Source: Neostapfia colusana (Eukaryota > Streptophyta > Magnoliopsida > Poales > Poaceae). From it: a DNA stretch of 64,000 nt. The translations under genes and the position numbers were made by a program. The notes beneath the pieces are model-generated. The model saw only the letters and a program-made list of their open reading frames with translations, was not told the DNA's origin and made no database searches. This document shows positions 47,412 to 59,730 of this stretch, piece by piece. The stretch lies in NCBI GenBank assembly GCA_030760725.1, contig JASWHV010000005.1:25987241-26051240 (forward strand), read 5' to 3'. Positions within the stretch are counted from its first letter, which is position 1. Each line of letters begins with the position of its first letter.

Positions 47412-48361
47412 TGCTTTGGGCCCATGTTTTTCACTTGCTAAAGTGTTTTTCATGACACACACCACAGCTCATTTGTGGTAATCATATGAAAACATTTGAA
47501 GAGCAAATAACCACCATAATAGAGTTATTAAGAGAAGAATTCACAAAATCCAAAAGTGGTATTTCCCACATGCATCATATAGGGGCTGGGCACACTACTA
47601 CCTCATAAACTTTGTTAGGAATGCTCATGCCAATTTTCACACAAATCCAAACCTCTTTGAGGTACTTTTGGATACAATCATTAAAAGGGTTAGTTTGAAC
47701 ATAAATTCAAATTCAAACTACTTCCATCACATGAATTCAAAAGAGGGATTCATATTCACACTCAGCACATTTTTATGAGCTCATCCACCGAATTTCAGCC
47801 CATTTGGGGTTGATCCTGACAAGAGCTACTTATAGCAAATTCAAACTGAATTTGAATTTCAAATGGCACACTTGCTGCAATTTCACTCAAATCACTATAC
47901 ACTTTAAATCATTCAAATTCAAATGGTGATTGGGTAGTTTGATCAAACTTCAGAGGGCAGAGAAGTCCCAAAATTTATACAACAGTGTAAATTGAATTTG
48001 TGAGGACAGATTCAAAAGTTGGGGCCCACTGTCAGCCACAAAGAGGCTCAAACCGAATCAACCGAGCGCTGCTCGGTTTCTTGCGCATTGCTGCACGAAC
48101 GCCACGGCGAGAGGGGGCTGCCACCTCCTGTTCTCAGTAATTGGTCACCGGCCAATGTTCTTGGCATCTTATCTCCATGCCACCGACGGCAAAAGATCTT
48201 TTGCTCACTGATCGTTGCTTGCTCGCACGCGCAAACCTCACCATTCTCTTGTCCGATCCACCCTCCCATCGACCGGCCGAACCAGAGTCTTTCACACCGA
48301 GCTGAGGCCGCAAACGAGATCGCCGACTTTCCCTCGACATCCTCACACTGTTTCCAGCTCT

Positions 48362-48366
48362 TGATC
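48362..48366. repeat. Target-site duplication of solo LTR in E, left copy (TGATC)
   Basis: TGATC precedes TGTAAGGGCCC and recurs at 52320-52324. Confidence 0.88.
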
Positions 48367-51300
48367 TGTAAGGGCCCAAGTTTTTCACTTGTTAAAAGTG
48401 TTCATCACCCACACACCTCACTTCATTTGTGGTAAATACATGAACACATTTGAAGAGCAAGTAACCACCGTCAATAGAATTATTAGGATATGAACTCAAA
48501 AATGCAAAAGGGGTATTTCCCACATGCATCACATAAGGGCTGAGCACATGATTAACTCCTAAACATGGTTAGGAATGCTCATGCCAAATTTCATGCAAAT
48601 CCAAGCCTCTTTGAGGTGCTTTTGGATACAATCATTAAAAGGCTAGTATGAATGTGAGTTAAAATTCAAACTCTTTTCATCACATGAATTCAAAAGAGGG
48701 ATTCATATTCACACTCAGCACATTTTTATGAGCTCACACACCAATTTTCACTACATTTGGAGTTTATCTTGACATGAGCTATTTTGAACAAATTCAAACC
48801 AAATTTGAATTTATCCTTCTCATATGCTGCAAATTCATCCAAACTATTTCACACTGTGAATTATTCAAATTCAAATGGGCACTGGTGATTTGATCAAATT
48901 TCCCAAGGTATTAGAGTCCCCAATATTAAGAGCAGTAAGAATTCAACTTTTGGGACAAAAATTGGAGATATGGGACCCACTGTCAGTGACCCAAACGAGC
49001 AGAACAGTCTCTGTTTCTTTTTCTCTTCGCACGAGCGATCGCCAGCGAGCCGGCCGAACCTCTTCCCGACAGAGCGCCGGTGCCAGTTCCTGCTCGACTG
49101 ATTTTTCGCCCGCTCTTATCTCCTCGTCGAGCCGCACAATCAGAATTCTCCACGCTCACTCGCTCACGCGCCCTTTCTCTGCTCTTTTCCACGAAGAACA
49201 TCCGCACGATGCCGCTCTCTGTTCTCCCGAGCACACACCGCAGACGAGCTTGTCCGATCACGCTCTAAACAGAAAAATGAAGCATGAAGGTGTGCTCTAG
49301 CATCCACCGTGCTCCATCCTGAGGTTCCTAGCTCCTGCTGCTCACAAGTTGCGAATTGGCACCAAGCACCATGGTGCAAATGGCGGAGCTCATTTTCAGG
49401 TCACCGTGGACAGCACACAACGGCCATCGTCGCCGTCCCTTCTCAATACAAAAGAGGTGCGTCCAGATGCCTAGAACATGTAGACAAAAGCCATTCATCA
49501 TTTGATCAACCGAGTAACTAGAATTTCCAAAGTTAACGAACGCTAGTTCATGTTACCGAGCTGGGCCGAAATCTAAAATTCGATTTAACCGGATAACTCT
49601 TGGTCGAGCTAGTTCGGAAATAGCTTCGACACATCCTAGCACTCATCCTCAAGGAAGAAGCAAGGGAAACCGTCAAGGATCGGCTGTTATATCGCCGTTT
49701 TCCTCGCCGCCAACGCAAACGACCTCGGCTCACCGTCGAGAGTAGGTTTGCTGGCGTTTCCAGCTCCTAAGGCTTCACATTTTATGTTCCTCGTGCTCCA
49801 CTGATGCTCTCCGAGCAAACCCTGACCCTTTTTGTGCTTTCTAGCCCGAGAACCATCTCGCCGGAACCCTTGCCACCGCGGTTGCCGTCGTGCGGGTGTT
49901 TCTGGTCACCGTCGATGAGCTCCGACTTCCTAGGCGGGTTCAGCGTCGTGAGATAGGGTTTGGTGGCCACTCTCAGCTCCGGGGACGGACAGGAAATCAG
50001 TTCCGACGGACCTCGCCAGCTTGCGCTGTCACTCGGCGCGGATGGCGTGAGGTAGGGGATGACCAGTGTGCTGGACCCACTGGCAGGGTTTTCAACAATT
50101 CCCTGATTTTCATTTTTCAGTTCAATCTTTAAACGGCCATAACGTTGGCTAGGGTTGTCCAAATCAAGTGAACCAAATTTTGTTGGATTCAGCTCTCTAA
50201 GTACTTTCCTGCAAAACAAGTTTCACTCCATGAATTCCATTATTTCTATAGAATTAATTCTCCAAAATTTAAACTGTTGGGAATTTTAACTGGAGATTCC
50301 TTTGATGGAAAATTCTGAAATTTTTCCAAAATCTTCATTGTGATATCCCTGAGTGACATGAAACATTTCGGATCCATCCGAGCTCATTTAATCCACCTGA
50401 TGGTGTAATTAAGTAAACTGGTCGAGAGAAAAAGAAAAAAAATCCAGAAACATTTTTCAGAAATTCTCGGAACTTCTTTAGCTCATATCTTTTGCTAGGA
50501 TTCTCCAAATTAGATGAAACCAATCCCATTAGAACCATCTGAAACTATAGTTTCCAAATAGTCATGGCTTGATCCATGAAAATCCCTAGAAAACCTTAGA
50601 ACCTCTAATTATGGCCAAATACACATTTATTTGTGCAGGGCTCAAAGTAGCTTTGCTTCAAATGAAAATGGCCAAGTTCCTGTTTAGGTTGTCACCAAAC
50701 CACAGTAAAAATTTAAGAGTCATAAGTGTTGTATAGTTAGACTTAAAAGTCTTTATAATCTCAAATCAACACACGTGCATTAAATTGGCACGCATTTGTC
50801 GTTTTTAATTCGTGTAGTCACTAAGGTCGAGGAGGAACCGGAGATACTAGATTGTATTCCTCCAGAAGAGAGTTTAATTGATGACCAGCAGCAAGGCAAG
50901 CTCTAGTTTGCATTAACCTACTTTTAAAGTTTATTGTTTTAATCACTTACTTTATGCAAGAATTATAATGTGCATTAGAGTCTTGAATTGAAACCCACTT
51001 TCATAGCCAAGAGAACCAGGGATTTTGGGTTTAGGATTTGAACCTCGAGTAGCCACATCAATGCTCTAATGGTATAGGATTCAGTACAAGTCGAGTAGCT
51101 GGAACTACTCACGAGAATAGGCTTAGCGGCACACCACTCGGTTTGAGAGAGAGAAAATGAATCAAATGGCATGAAAATTAGACCGAGCGGAGAGTAAGGG
51201 CAGCAGGACTTTGGGGCCTGGGTGCCATAGCTCTGCTTGTGTCCATTGAGGACCGAACCGTGTGAGGGCCTGTTGAACAAGCTATAACTGTACCGAAGAC

Positions 51301-52319
51301 CTACCGACTATATGGGAACCGGGAAACCGATGTAATTCGGGCAGCGATATGTTGAGGCATTGCTTGTCGTCCAGAGGGTAGGTTAAGGGCAGCGAGGTGT
51401 AAATCGGCTAGCGGACACCGAGGATGCTCTGCGTAGAGACCTCCTTCTGGGGACGATAGTACCGGTTCAACACTTGGCTAACAGTTGAAAGGTGGTTGCG
51501 TACGACGTCCGTGATGGTTGCTGTAGGCAACATCGAGTACGGGCGTACGTGACGGGTTATTCAGGTAAACCCTGCAGGTGTAAATCGATTATAATCGCCG
51601 TCCCTTGCGGTCAGGGAGTACCACGTGTTTACTGTACCGTGACGTAGAAAGAGCAGGCTAGTTGTCATGATAAAAGTTGATGGTTGAAAGCTTTACATTG
51701 ATTATTAATGACATGCTTTATATTAGAGCAAATTAAAAGTTCTTTTCAACCTTAGGCAAAGCACATAAGAGGAATGTGTTTCTTATTTGATTGCGAACTT
51801 CTTATGTGTCTTAGCACAAGGTTTTCCGCTCACTTGAGGCTAAAACTTGAAAGTAAGAGTCAACTAATTAGGTGAGTCTTATGCAAAGTACTTACCTATT
51901 TTACACTGCAAATCCATCATGTAGATTACATGTTTAGGTGAGGCGGGTTAGTCTTGCTGAGCCATCGTGCTCACTACTTGTTGTTGAAGCATTTGCAGGG
52001 TTCTATGAGGAGGAGGCTTCCGAGGAGGAGACGAACCCCCAAGAGGGAACCACCATCAAATGGGGGCCGTGCACGCCTCCGTGTTAGTGTGTGTGTGTGT
52101 GCTAGTAGGAATTCGTTCACGGGCTGAACGTGCACCTTTTGCTTAGTCTACGCCCGCGAGTGTAGACTACAACATTATTTTGATGTAACTATGTTTATAA
52201 ACAGTTTATGTAATAAAATTTAGCTTCCGCTTATCACCTTTTCTGTGTGTTATCAGGTGCTGTCCATCGCAGCACCCCTCAGCGAGATCCTGGAATGTCG
52301 GGACCATCGGGTCCTCACA
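48367..52319 (+). mobile_element. Solo LTR of the E family inside element E's LTR
   Basis: A full 3.95-kb LTR from TGTAAGGGCCC to GGGTCCTCACA, without internal region, flanked by TGATC. It is in the same orientation as the host LTR and of the same family, but clearly diverged. The GC-rich part near 49000-50080 has frames on both strands (48875-49300, 49782-50219) without recognisable protein. Confidence 0.88.
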
Positions 52320-52324
52320 TGATC
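52320..52324. repeat. Target-site duplication of solo LTR in E, right copy (TGATC)
   Basis: Exact repeat of 48362-48366; the host LTR resumes with GACTTCCTTC. Confidence 0.88.
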
Positions 52325-55312
52325 GACTTCCTTCGGGCTTCGCCGAGCCGTTTTGACCTCCCCTATTCAACACGGACGCACCTCCAACTGATCATCATCG
52401 CCCGGACAGCTCCGAGCTTTTCTGGTACAACCAACTGCACCCATAGGTTGGCCATGAAGTATAGTAGCTACTCCCGAACCCCCTAGCTCCCTCATCACGC
52501 CGGCTAGCCAGAATTTCATGTCTTCTGATGATCACCGTGTAGAACCGAAGCCAAACCGAAAAGGGAAATTCGGCCCGCATGGTTGATCAACTCCGATTCT
52601 GGTCTAGCAATAGCAACTAGGACTCATCACGATCGCATGGACCAAAAACCATGGGGTACCGTCCAGTCTACAAGCTGTACGACGCAAACTCGCCGCCGCC
52701 GGCCAAAATGGCTCGGGTCGCCGTTGAGCTCATAGCTCCGGCCGTTTTCCGTGAGTTTGAAGTACACCATCACCTTCCTCGAGCTCCAGTGATGCTTTAT
52801 GGCTACTTAGGGCATCAGGAGAGGCTTGGGACACGGTGTTCACCGTCAGCACCGCGCCACCGATTGCCGCCGTCGATGACGACCAGGTTCCTGCCGTTTT
52901 CATGCTGAACAACCTTGTCCGGCTGCTAGGCCGTGTGTTGAGGAGCGTGTAGCACGAAATATCGTTGAGAATGGTCCACCGTAGCAGGAGATGAAGCCTC
53001 ACCATTACTATGTCTGTCACACGCCGCCCCTGTGCGAGGTTGAAGACGCCCCAGACCGGGGGGGCCACTGGAACTGTGTGCGCGGGTTTTTCTTTTTCAG
53101 GAAATTTTCCAAACTTTAGCCGCCCATAACTTTGGCTAGAATTGTCCAAATCGAGTGAACAAAATTTTGTTGGATTCAGCTTTCTGAGTACATTCCAGTA
53201 AAAAACGTTTCACCCCATGAAACCCATTATTTATGCAGAATTAACTCTCCAAAATTTAAACTATTGGGTATTTTAACTGGAGATTTCCTTTGTGTAAAAT
53301 TCTAAAATTTTTCCAGGATGTTCATTTAAATATCCCTTAGTCACATGAAAAATTTCATATCCATCTGAGTTACTAAATCCCCCTAATGGTGTGATTAAGT
53401 GAACTGACCCAGAGAAAAAGAAAAAATGTCCAGAAACATTTTTCAGAATTTTTCTGAAATTCTTTAGCTCATAATTTTCGATAGGATTCTCCAAATTACA
53501 TGAAACCAATTCCATTAGAACCATGTTAAACTCTAGTTTCCAAAAGTAATGGCTTGCTCCATGAAAATCTCTAGAAAACCATAGAGGCTCTAATTATGGC
53601 CAAATATACATTTATTTGTGCAGGGCTCAAATGAGCTTTACTGCAAATGAAATTTGGCCAAGTCTCTGTTTAGGTTTTCACCAAACAACAGTAAAAATAA
53701 CAGAGTCAAAAGAGTTGTCTAACAAGAGTTATTCTCTTTACCTCTTTACTTCAACACATTGCATTTTAATTTGTCATGCATTTGTATTTTCATTTTATGT
53801 AGTCACTAAGGTCAAAGAAGACCCAGAGCTATTGGACTTTATCACTCTGGAAAAACCATTATTCAATGACCAGCAGCAAGGCAAGCTTCGGTTTGCATTA
53901 ACCTGTTTATAAAATTTATTGTTTTGGTCACTTCCATTATGAATTTCTTATGATGTGAAATTAGAGTCTTGACTTGAAACCCAATTGCATAGCCAAGAGA
54001 ACCAAGGGATTGAGTCTAAGATGTGAACCTTGAGTAGCCACTGCAATGCACAAATGGTATAGGATTCGGTACAAGTTGATAGTTGGAACTACTCGCGAGA
54101 ATATGCTTAGAGGCACACCACTCAGTGACAAAGATAGACAACGAATCACATGGCATGAAAATGAGACCGAGCAGAGAGTAGAGGAAGCAGGACACTGGGG
54201 CCTGGGTGCCATAACTCTGCTTGTGTCGGTTGAGGACCAAGCCGTGTGCGGGCCTGTTGAACAAGCTAGAACTGTACCAAAGACCTACAGGCTATATGGG
54301 AACCGGTAAACCGATGTAATTCGGGTAGCGATATGTTGAGGCATTGCTTGTCGTCCAGAGGGTAGGTTGAGAGAAGCGAGGTGTAAATCGGCTAGTGGGC
54401 ACCGAGGATGCTCCATGTAGAGACCTCCTGCTCGGGATGACAGGACCGGTTCAATACTTGGCTAACGGATGAAAGGTTGTTACGTACGACGTCCGGGATG
54501 GTTGTTGTAGGCAACATCGAGTACGGGCATACATGATGGGTTATTCGGGTAACCCTGCAAGTGTAAATCGATTATAATCACCGTCGCTCACGGTCAGTGA
54601 GTACCACTTGTTCACTGTACCATGACGTAGAAAGAACAGGCTAGATGTCATGATTAAAAGTTGCTGTTTGAAAGTCTTACGTTGATTGTTAATGAAGTGT
54701 TTTAGATTAGAGCAAATTAAAGATCATTTCAACCTTAGGCAGGGCACATAAGAGGAATGTGTTTCTTGTTTGATTGCGGACTTGCTATGTGGCTTAGCCC
54801 AAGGTTCTCCACTAATTTGAGGCTAAAACTTGAAAGTAAGAGTCAACTAATTAGGCGAGTCCTTATGCAAAGTACTTTCCTATTGTACACTTCAATTCTA
54901 GCATGTAGAGTTGCATGTTTAGATGAGACGGCTTAGTATTGCTGAGCCATCATGCTCACTGCTTGTTGTTGAAGCGTTTGTAGGGTCTTATGAGGAAGAG
55001 CACGCTCCCGAGGAGGAGACGGGTCCCCTAGAGCAAACCAACGTCGAATGGGAGTCCTGCACGCCGCCGTGTTAGTGTGGTGTGTGTAGCTAGTGGGATC
55101 ACGTTTACGGGCTGAACGTGAGACCTTTTTTGTAGTCTACGCGTGTGAGTGTAGACTATAACATTATTTTGTTGTAATTATGTTTATAACCAAGTTTATT
55201 TAATAAAATTTAGCTTCCGCATGATGTCTTTCTCTGTGTGTTATCCGGTGTTGTCTATCGCAACACCCCTCAGCGAGATCCTGGATGTTGGGACCATCGG
55301 GTCCTCACATCG

Positions 55313-55327
55313 TGGTATCAGAGCTCC
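55313..55327 (+). other. Element E primer-binding site
   Basis: TGGTATCAGAGCTCC, initiator Met-tRNA type, three bases after the LTR end at 55309. This shows that 47412-55309 is a 5' LTR and not a solo. Confidence 0.88.
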
Positions 55328-56816
55328 GTTGAGGTTTAACTCCCTGAAAAAGACTAGATTTTTAAAAAACCTCGGTGAGGAACGAGTTATTAGCCTACAT
55401 ACGGATGTTATTTTTTTATATAAAGTGGCAACACTAAACTACTTGTTATGTTGGAAAATCATGCATCTCGGGACTTCCCATGTCTTGGGGGGTGCATGTA
55501 AGCGCTGTCCACCAGTGCACACAAGCTAAAGGGTGGAGCCTCATGGGTGGCAGGTAACCCGGCCACCTTAGGTATCCTCTAGAACTCTTCATGTTGTTTG
55601 GGGTATTCGAGCAACGCCAGTCTCCGACGTGCTACGGGCAAGTAGGCGGAGACCCTGTAACGTGGTTGGTAATGTGAACACGTAGCTCAAGGCGTGTTTG
55701 GCTTGAGAACACCCGTGCTACTGACGACGGACGGGTGTATGAAACTGTTATGGAGCCGGGTTCAGTGTGCAGCTGAACTTGATGATTGTGTGAGTTTATG
55801 CAGGTAGTATAACCACGAATCGGTAGCCGAGTAGAACACGTGTGCGAGAGTCGCTTAGTGCCACTGAATTAACAAAGCCGGCTAAGTCCGGTATAGGGTC
55901 TTCTTTGTGAGGAACGTAGTACCGGCATGTTATGGTGACGCTTCGATGTCACACCCATTAAATGAAGAACCTCAATGTAAAACTTGAAAATTTTGATACA
56001 GAGAAGTAAAATCTTGATTTTACTCCTCCCATTGATCAGAATTTCCAAAGTAAGCAAGTTTAACTTATATTATCCTAGGAACAGAGTCCTCTGTTTTCAG
56101 TTGAAATAATGCTGAAGTTATACAGAGTGTAGAGGTCAATTTTTTTCGATGTTGCGGTGGTACGATACATTTATGGAAATCTTTGGAAGATTTCTACAAC
56201 TTTTCTATTAATATCCAGAGGTGTTTCATCCCTTAACTTGTCGAAAGCGTCAGTAGAGTTGAAACTGTCCAGAAAACAGGGAAGAGTTAAAAACTCTCTG
56301 GAACTCTCTGTAAAATGATCATAACTTCCTGCATAAAAAATTAAAAAAATAGAAAATGATACAGTTCTGAAAATTTCATGAGATATGTTACAACTTTGTA
56401 ACAGAAAGTTTTGTCAAATTATGCGCAGAATTAACTTGAATTGTTGGATCAAGTCAGTGCCTCAAGCAGGGAGGTGCTGCCCAATTTTCTCCAGAACTTC
56501 TGTCAACGTTAACATCTCATAACTTTTAAACCAGGACAGATATGAGGGCATATAAATACATTATGGAAATATATTGAAGTTAACTTTAACTTTGATGTTG
56601 AAATCCAGAACTGGTTTTGCTCTTAGCATGGTCTAATTCTGAGTAGAAGGGAAACTGGTCAGCACTGTCAGTTTGGGCAGCAGACCAGAAATCAAATTTG
56701 TTCTAAGTTTGATTTATGTTTCCAAGTTTTATGAGTTAAATGACATTTTTTATGTTATAATTCACTGTCTTACTGTTGAAATAACTATTTTACCTTTCCC
56801 AAATATTTTTCTACAT
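55328..56816 (+). other. Element E leader (untranslated)
   Basis: No gene. It carries the conserved leader blocks: TGCAGGTAGTATAACCACG near 55799-55817 (CAG|GT after 55803) and a block at 55839-55864 ending TTAGTGCCAC. An AT-rich part (56050-56700) is the forward counterpart of 36700-37250 in B. Confidence 0.7.
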
Positions 56817-57168
56817 ATGGAAGCGGATAAACAATTATAAAACGGATGGTTGGTGTCCCACTGTTCTCAACGCAGCGGGTATCCGGATTTGTTGAAGCTG
56901 ATGCTTCAATATTTCAGATATGTGGAGATGCCGCGTTTCCTTGCCATGGAATAAGGCGAGGAGGGGAACAAGACATGGACTATTCATATCGATATTCCAG
57001 AAGGACTCATGCCACCGGGTTCGGCACCGTTCACCGTCACGGTGAAAGGGTGACACCCGGAGGATACGTGGTAAGTGGCAGCCCGCGATGCCATGTCCCG
57101 TTTCTGCCAGCTGCAAGTGACAGATATGGAGGGAACTCCATATGCGATTGTTCCAGTGGAGGGATGAG
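56817..57168 (+). pseudogene. Element E copy of the extra pre-gag ORF (5' part, decayed)
   Basis: From the ATG at 56817 the frame reads MEADKQL, then meets a stop, and continues NGWLVSHCSQRSGYPDLLKLMLQYFRY...GEEGNKTWTIHIDIPEG...APFTVTVKG...VAARDAMSRFCQLQV..MEGTPYAIVPVEG. This aligns without indels to about the first 115 residues of the element B frame. Five in-frame stops are present, at residue 8, about residue 50, two in the HPEDTW region, and the last just before the CACTA insertion. No frameshift is seen. The CACTA start at 57169 cuts it off; gag and pol of E are absent. Confidence 0.8.
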
Positions 57169-57184
57169 CACTACAGTAATCCCG

Positions 57185-57532
57185 ACAATTTGCGACGGCC
57201 AGGGCCGTCGCAAATAATCAAATTGCGACGGCTTTACTTTATTTGCGACGGTTTCCTGCTGTCACTTGTTTTTCGTCGCAATTAACTTTATTTGCGACGG
57301 CCGCCGTCACAAATAAACTTGTTTGCGACGGCTTAGACCGGCCATCGCAAACAAGAGCCCAGGCCCAGCCGATGGGCCCGACTCGACAATTTGCGATGGC
57401 CAGCGGTGGCCGTCGCAAGTAAGTACTTAATTTGCGACGGCCGGCGGTGGCTGTCGCAAATTACGTAGGTTAATTTGCGACAGCTGCACACTTATTTGCA
57501 ATGGTACTGTATAAAAAGCTGTCGCAAATAAG
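57185..57532. repeat. CACTA subterminal repeat array (TTTGCGACGG type)
   Basis: I count 16 exact or near copies of TTTGCGACGG or its complement CCGTCGCAAA in about 350 bases, several as facing pairs. Such arrays bind the element's own DNA-binding protein in En/Spm. The next 180 bases (57533-57712) are AT-rich and hold no frame I recognise. Confidence 0.85.
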
Positions 57533-57712
57533 GTTTTTTATTTTTTAAAAAAACTGAACATTCTGTCCGGCTCGATGGCCAGAAACACAAGACTTAGAAC
57601 AATAGACATAACAGCAGCAGTAACAATAGACATACAACATCTCCATCGATCACAACACAAAAGTCTCACATCTCATCACAAGAATTGAAAAATATGGAAG
57701 AGAGGGTCTCCG

Positions 57713-59730
57713 CTAGCATCCACTTCCTCCAGAGCCGCCAACATCCTCGCCGCGTGTCAGTCCAGGTGCCGGTATAGACGGCGATGGAGTTTGAGCCTCC
57801 GTCGCAGATCCCTGCAACACATAGAAGTTGTTGGATATATTAATTTGTTTAGAACTTCGTTTTTGACTAGAATTGATTAAACAAGCTACAATTGATCATA
57901 TTGAACTTAGTTTATTTAATTTGAGTTAGATTTGCTATATGTTTGATTATGTAAGACTAAGTAAGACTACAATACCTAAGTAAGACTACAATTTGTTTGG
58001 CATGAAAGTAATACTACATTTTATGAATTAAGACTAAGTAAGAACGTTTTTTATTACCTGAACACTCAGAGAAACGTGCACCGGCGGCGGTAGCTCCAGT
58101 TTCAGTGGTGGAATTGGCGGTGGCAGTGGAGGAAGCTGAGGTGCAACCCCTGGACATCGCAGCCTTGAAAGAAACTCTGTGGTTGCAAAAGTTGTAGGTT
58201 ATTACATATTATTAAGAATGCGCTAAATTTAAATTACTTTAGCTTACCGTCATCGCCTGTCGCTGCATCTCCATCGTCTGTCGCATCTGCTCCATGCAGG
58301 CTCGCTGGTAGGAGATGGTGGCCTCCATCGCCGCACTCTGCACCTCCATCGCCGCCCTCTGCGCCTCCAGGTCCGACTGAAACTGCTCGCGACTCTCCTG
58401 GACCTGACGGGCGAGAGTCTCCACCTGCGAGACATGGCGACTCGGGCCCGCCGACGAAGACTGTGTGGAGCTGCCTCTCGCAGGTCTCACCGCCCTCGAG
58501 TCGACAACTCCGTCGAATATGGCGAGCCTATAAGAACAGAATCAGTAATATGGAATTGAAACATCTTTATTATTTTGAATTGAAAATGATAAAATGACTT
58601 ATGAACTCACCCTCCGTGGGCTTTTCCACCTCCGGTTGCATACGTGGCTTGAGGATCGATTGGTTCATTTTCCCAATCGAAATCTGCACCGTGTATCCTC
58701 CTAGCCTCCTCCCCGTACCTAGCCTGAAAAACAAGAAGACCGTGTAAGTTCATCAATCCATATAGTTATATTTACTATGAATGATTTCTATACTTACCAA
58801 CCGCTCGGCTGCGGCCTGACTGCACCCCTGGAGCTGAGAAGGGTCCCTGTGACCTCTCTTCCAGATCTCAGCACGAGTCGGCGGCACCCTCATCTCGCGC
58901 TCCTGTTAATACGTGTTAGTACAAACAATATAATATGAATACATAAAAATAAGTTAGATACACTTACCATGCATTTAGCTAAACGCAAGTGGTTATCTTG
59001 ACCGTGTTTGTGCTTCCCCTCGACCCCTCTGCACCCTCGAGCCCTCTGGGACTTAGCCTTGAACTCATCGCTAGCCCAGTACTGACAAAGGGCCCGGTAT
59101 GCATCGGACCGACCCTGCAACCAGCTCACGTGGCCCTGCACATAGTTGTGGGTCGTTAAAAATATCATTGATGTATTTGCTCCATGCTCAGAAAAAATAT
59201 TTACTACACCCCACGTACCTGCTCGTACTCTTCCTCCGTCAGGTGCCTCTCTCTCTCCTGCCGAAGTGTAGCACGTGGTGCTGGTTTGCCTTCAAGTGCT
59301 CGTTGATAACTTGAATACGAGCGTTCGACAAAGCTTGCCGAACCGCCTTCGCAGCATTGACGTGAAACACTTTCCTCTAAAGTATACCTTTCCTGTGATA
59401 AATATTGAAAGAGATGTAGATTAAAAGGGTTTCAGAGTTAAAACTTAGGAACTTTATTTAACATACTTACCATTGCCGTGCTCCTGGTGATGGCGCGTGC
59501 GTAATCCTCCCAGGAAGTAGCAGGCACCCCGTCGATGACCCCGGGATAGTGCAAACGCACTAAGGACCCGAGGACACCGTTCACCGGTCTGTGGTGTCTC
59601 TCACCGGTGAAAGACGCGTCGTACCAAGCGCTGCAAGACATTTATTAATTCATTACTTAAGTAACAAAAAGAAACCAGAATTTAACACTATGATTTTATT
59701 ACCTGTCTCTGACCGGACGAGTCACGATCA
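57713..59730 (-). pseudogene. CACTA Ptta/En/Spm-type (Transposase_24-like) gene, 5' truncated
   Basis: About nine exons with GT-AG borders can be traced on the minus strand. The first remnant is near 59730-59703 (IVTRPVRDR). Next come about 59630-59469 (GVLGSLVRLHYPGVIDGVPATSWEDYA) and 59385-59219 (AAKAVRQALSNARIQ...EEEYEQ). About 59134-58970 carries DAYRALCQYWASDEFKAKSQRARG, followed by 58904-58800 (REMRVPPTRAEIWKRGHRDP) and 58720-58613 (ATYATGGGKAHG). Then 58527-58248 is a Gln/Met-rich likely coiled coil, 58174-58058 is Pro-rich, and 57811-57713 ends in TAG. This pattern fits the C-terminal part of the plant CACTA TNP1/TnpA-class protein. The joint between the 58613 and 58527 exons does not keep frame at the obvious sites. 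The 5' end is lost. Confidence 0.65.

Larger units (their letters stand above)
47412..55309 (+). repeat. Element E 5' LTR (interrupted by a solo LTR)
   Basis: The LTR proper is 47412-48366 and 52325-55309, about 3.94 kb. It ends GGGTCCTCACA next to a primer site. Its start reads TGCTTTGGGCCC where the inner copy has TGTAAGGGCCC, so the first bases are altered or the junction is eroded. No gene. Open frames such as 48019-48435 resemble nothing known. Confidence 0.82.
57169..59730 (-). mobile_element. CACTA (En/Spm-type) DNA transposon, one end missing
   Basis: CACTACAG at 57169 begins inside element E's pre-gag frame and is followed by a dense array of short subterminal repeats in both orientations, the usual CACTA architecture. 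A multi-exon reverse gene resembling the smaller CACTA-encoded protein fills the rest. No matching CTGTAGTG end is found near 59730, where chromovirus leader sequence starts. So one terminus and the gene's 5' part are lost by deletion or rearrangement. Confidence 0.8.
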
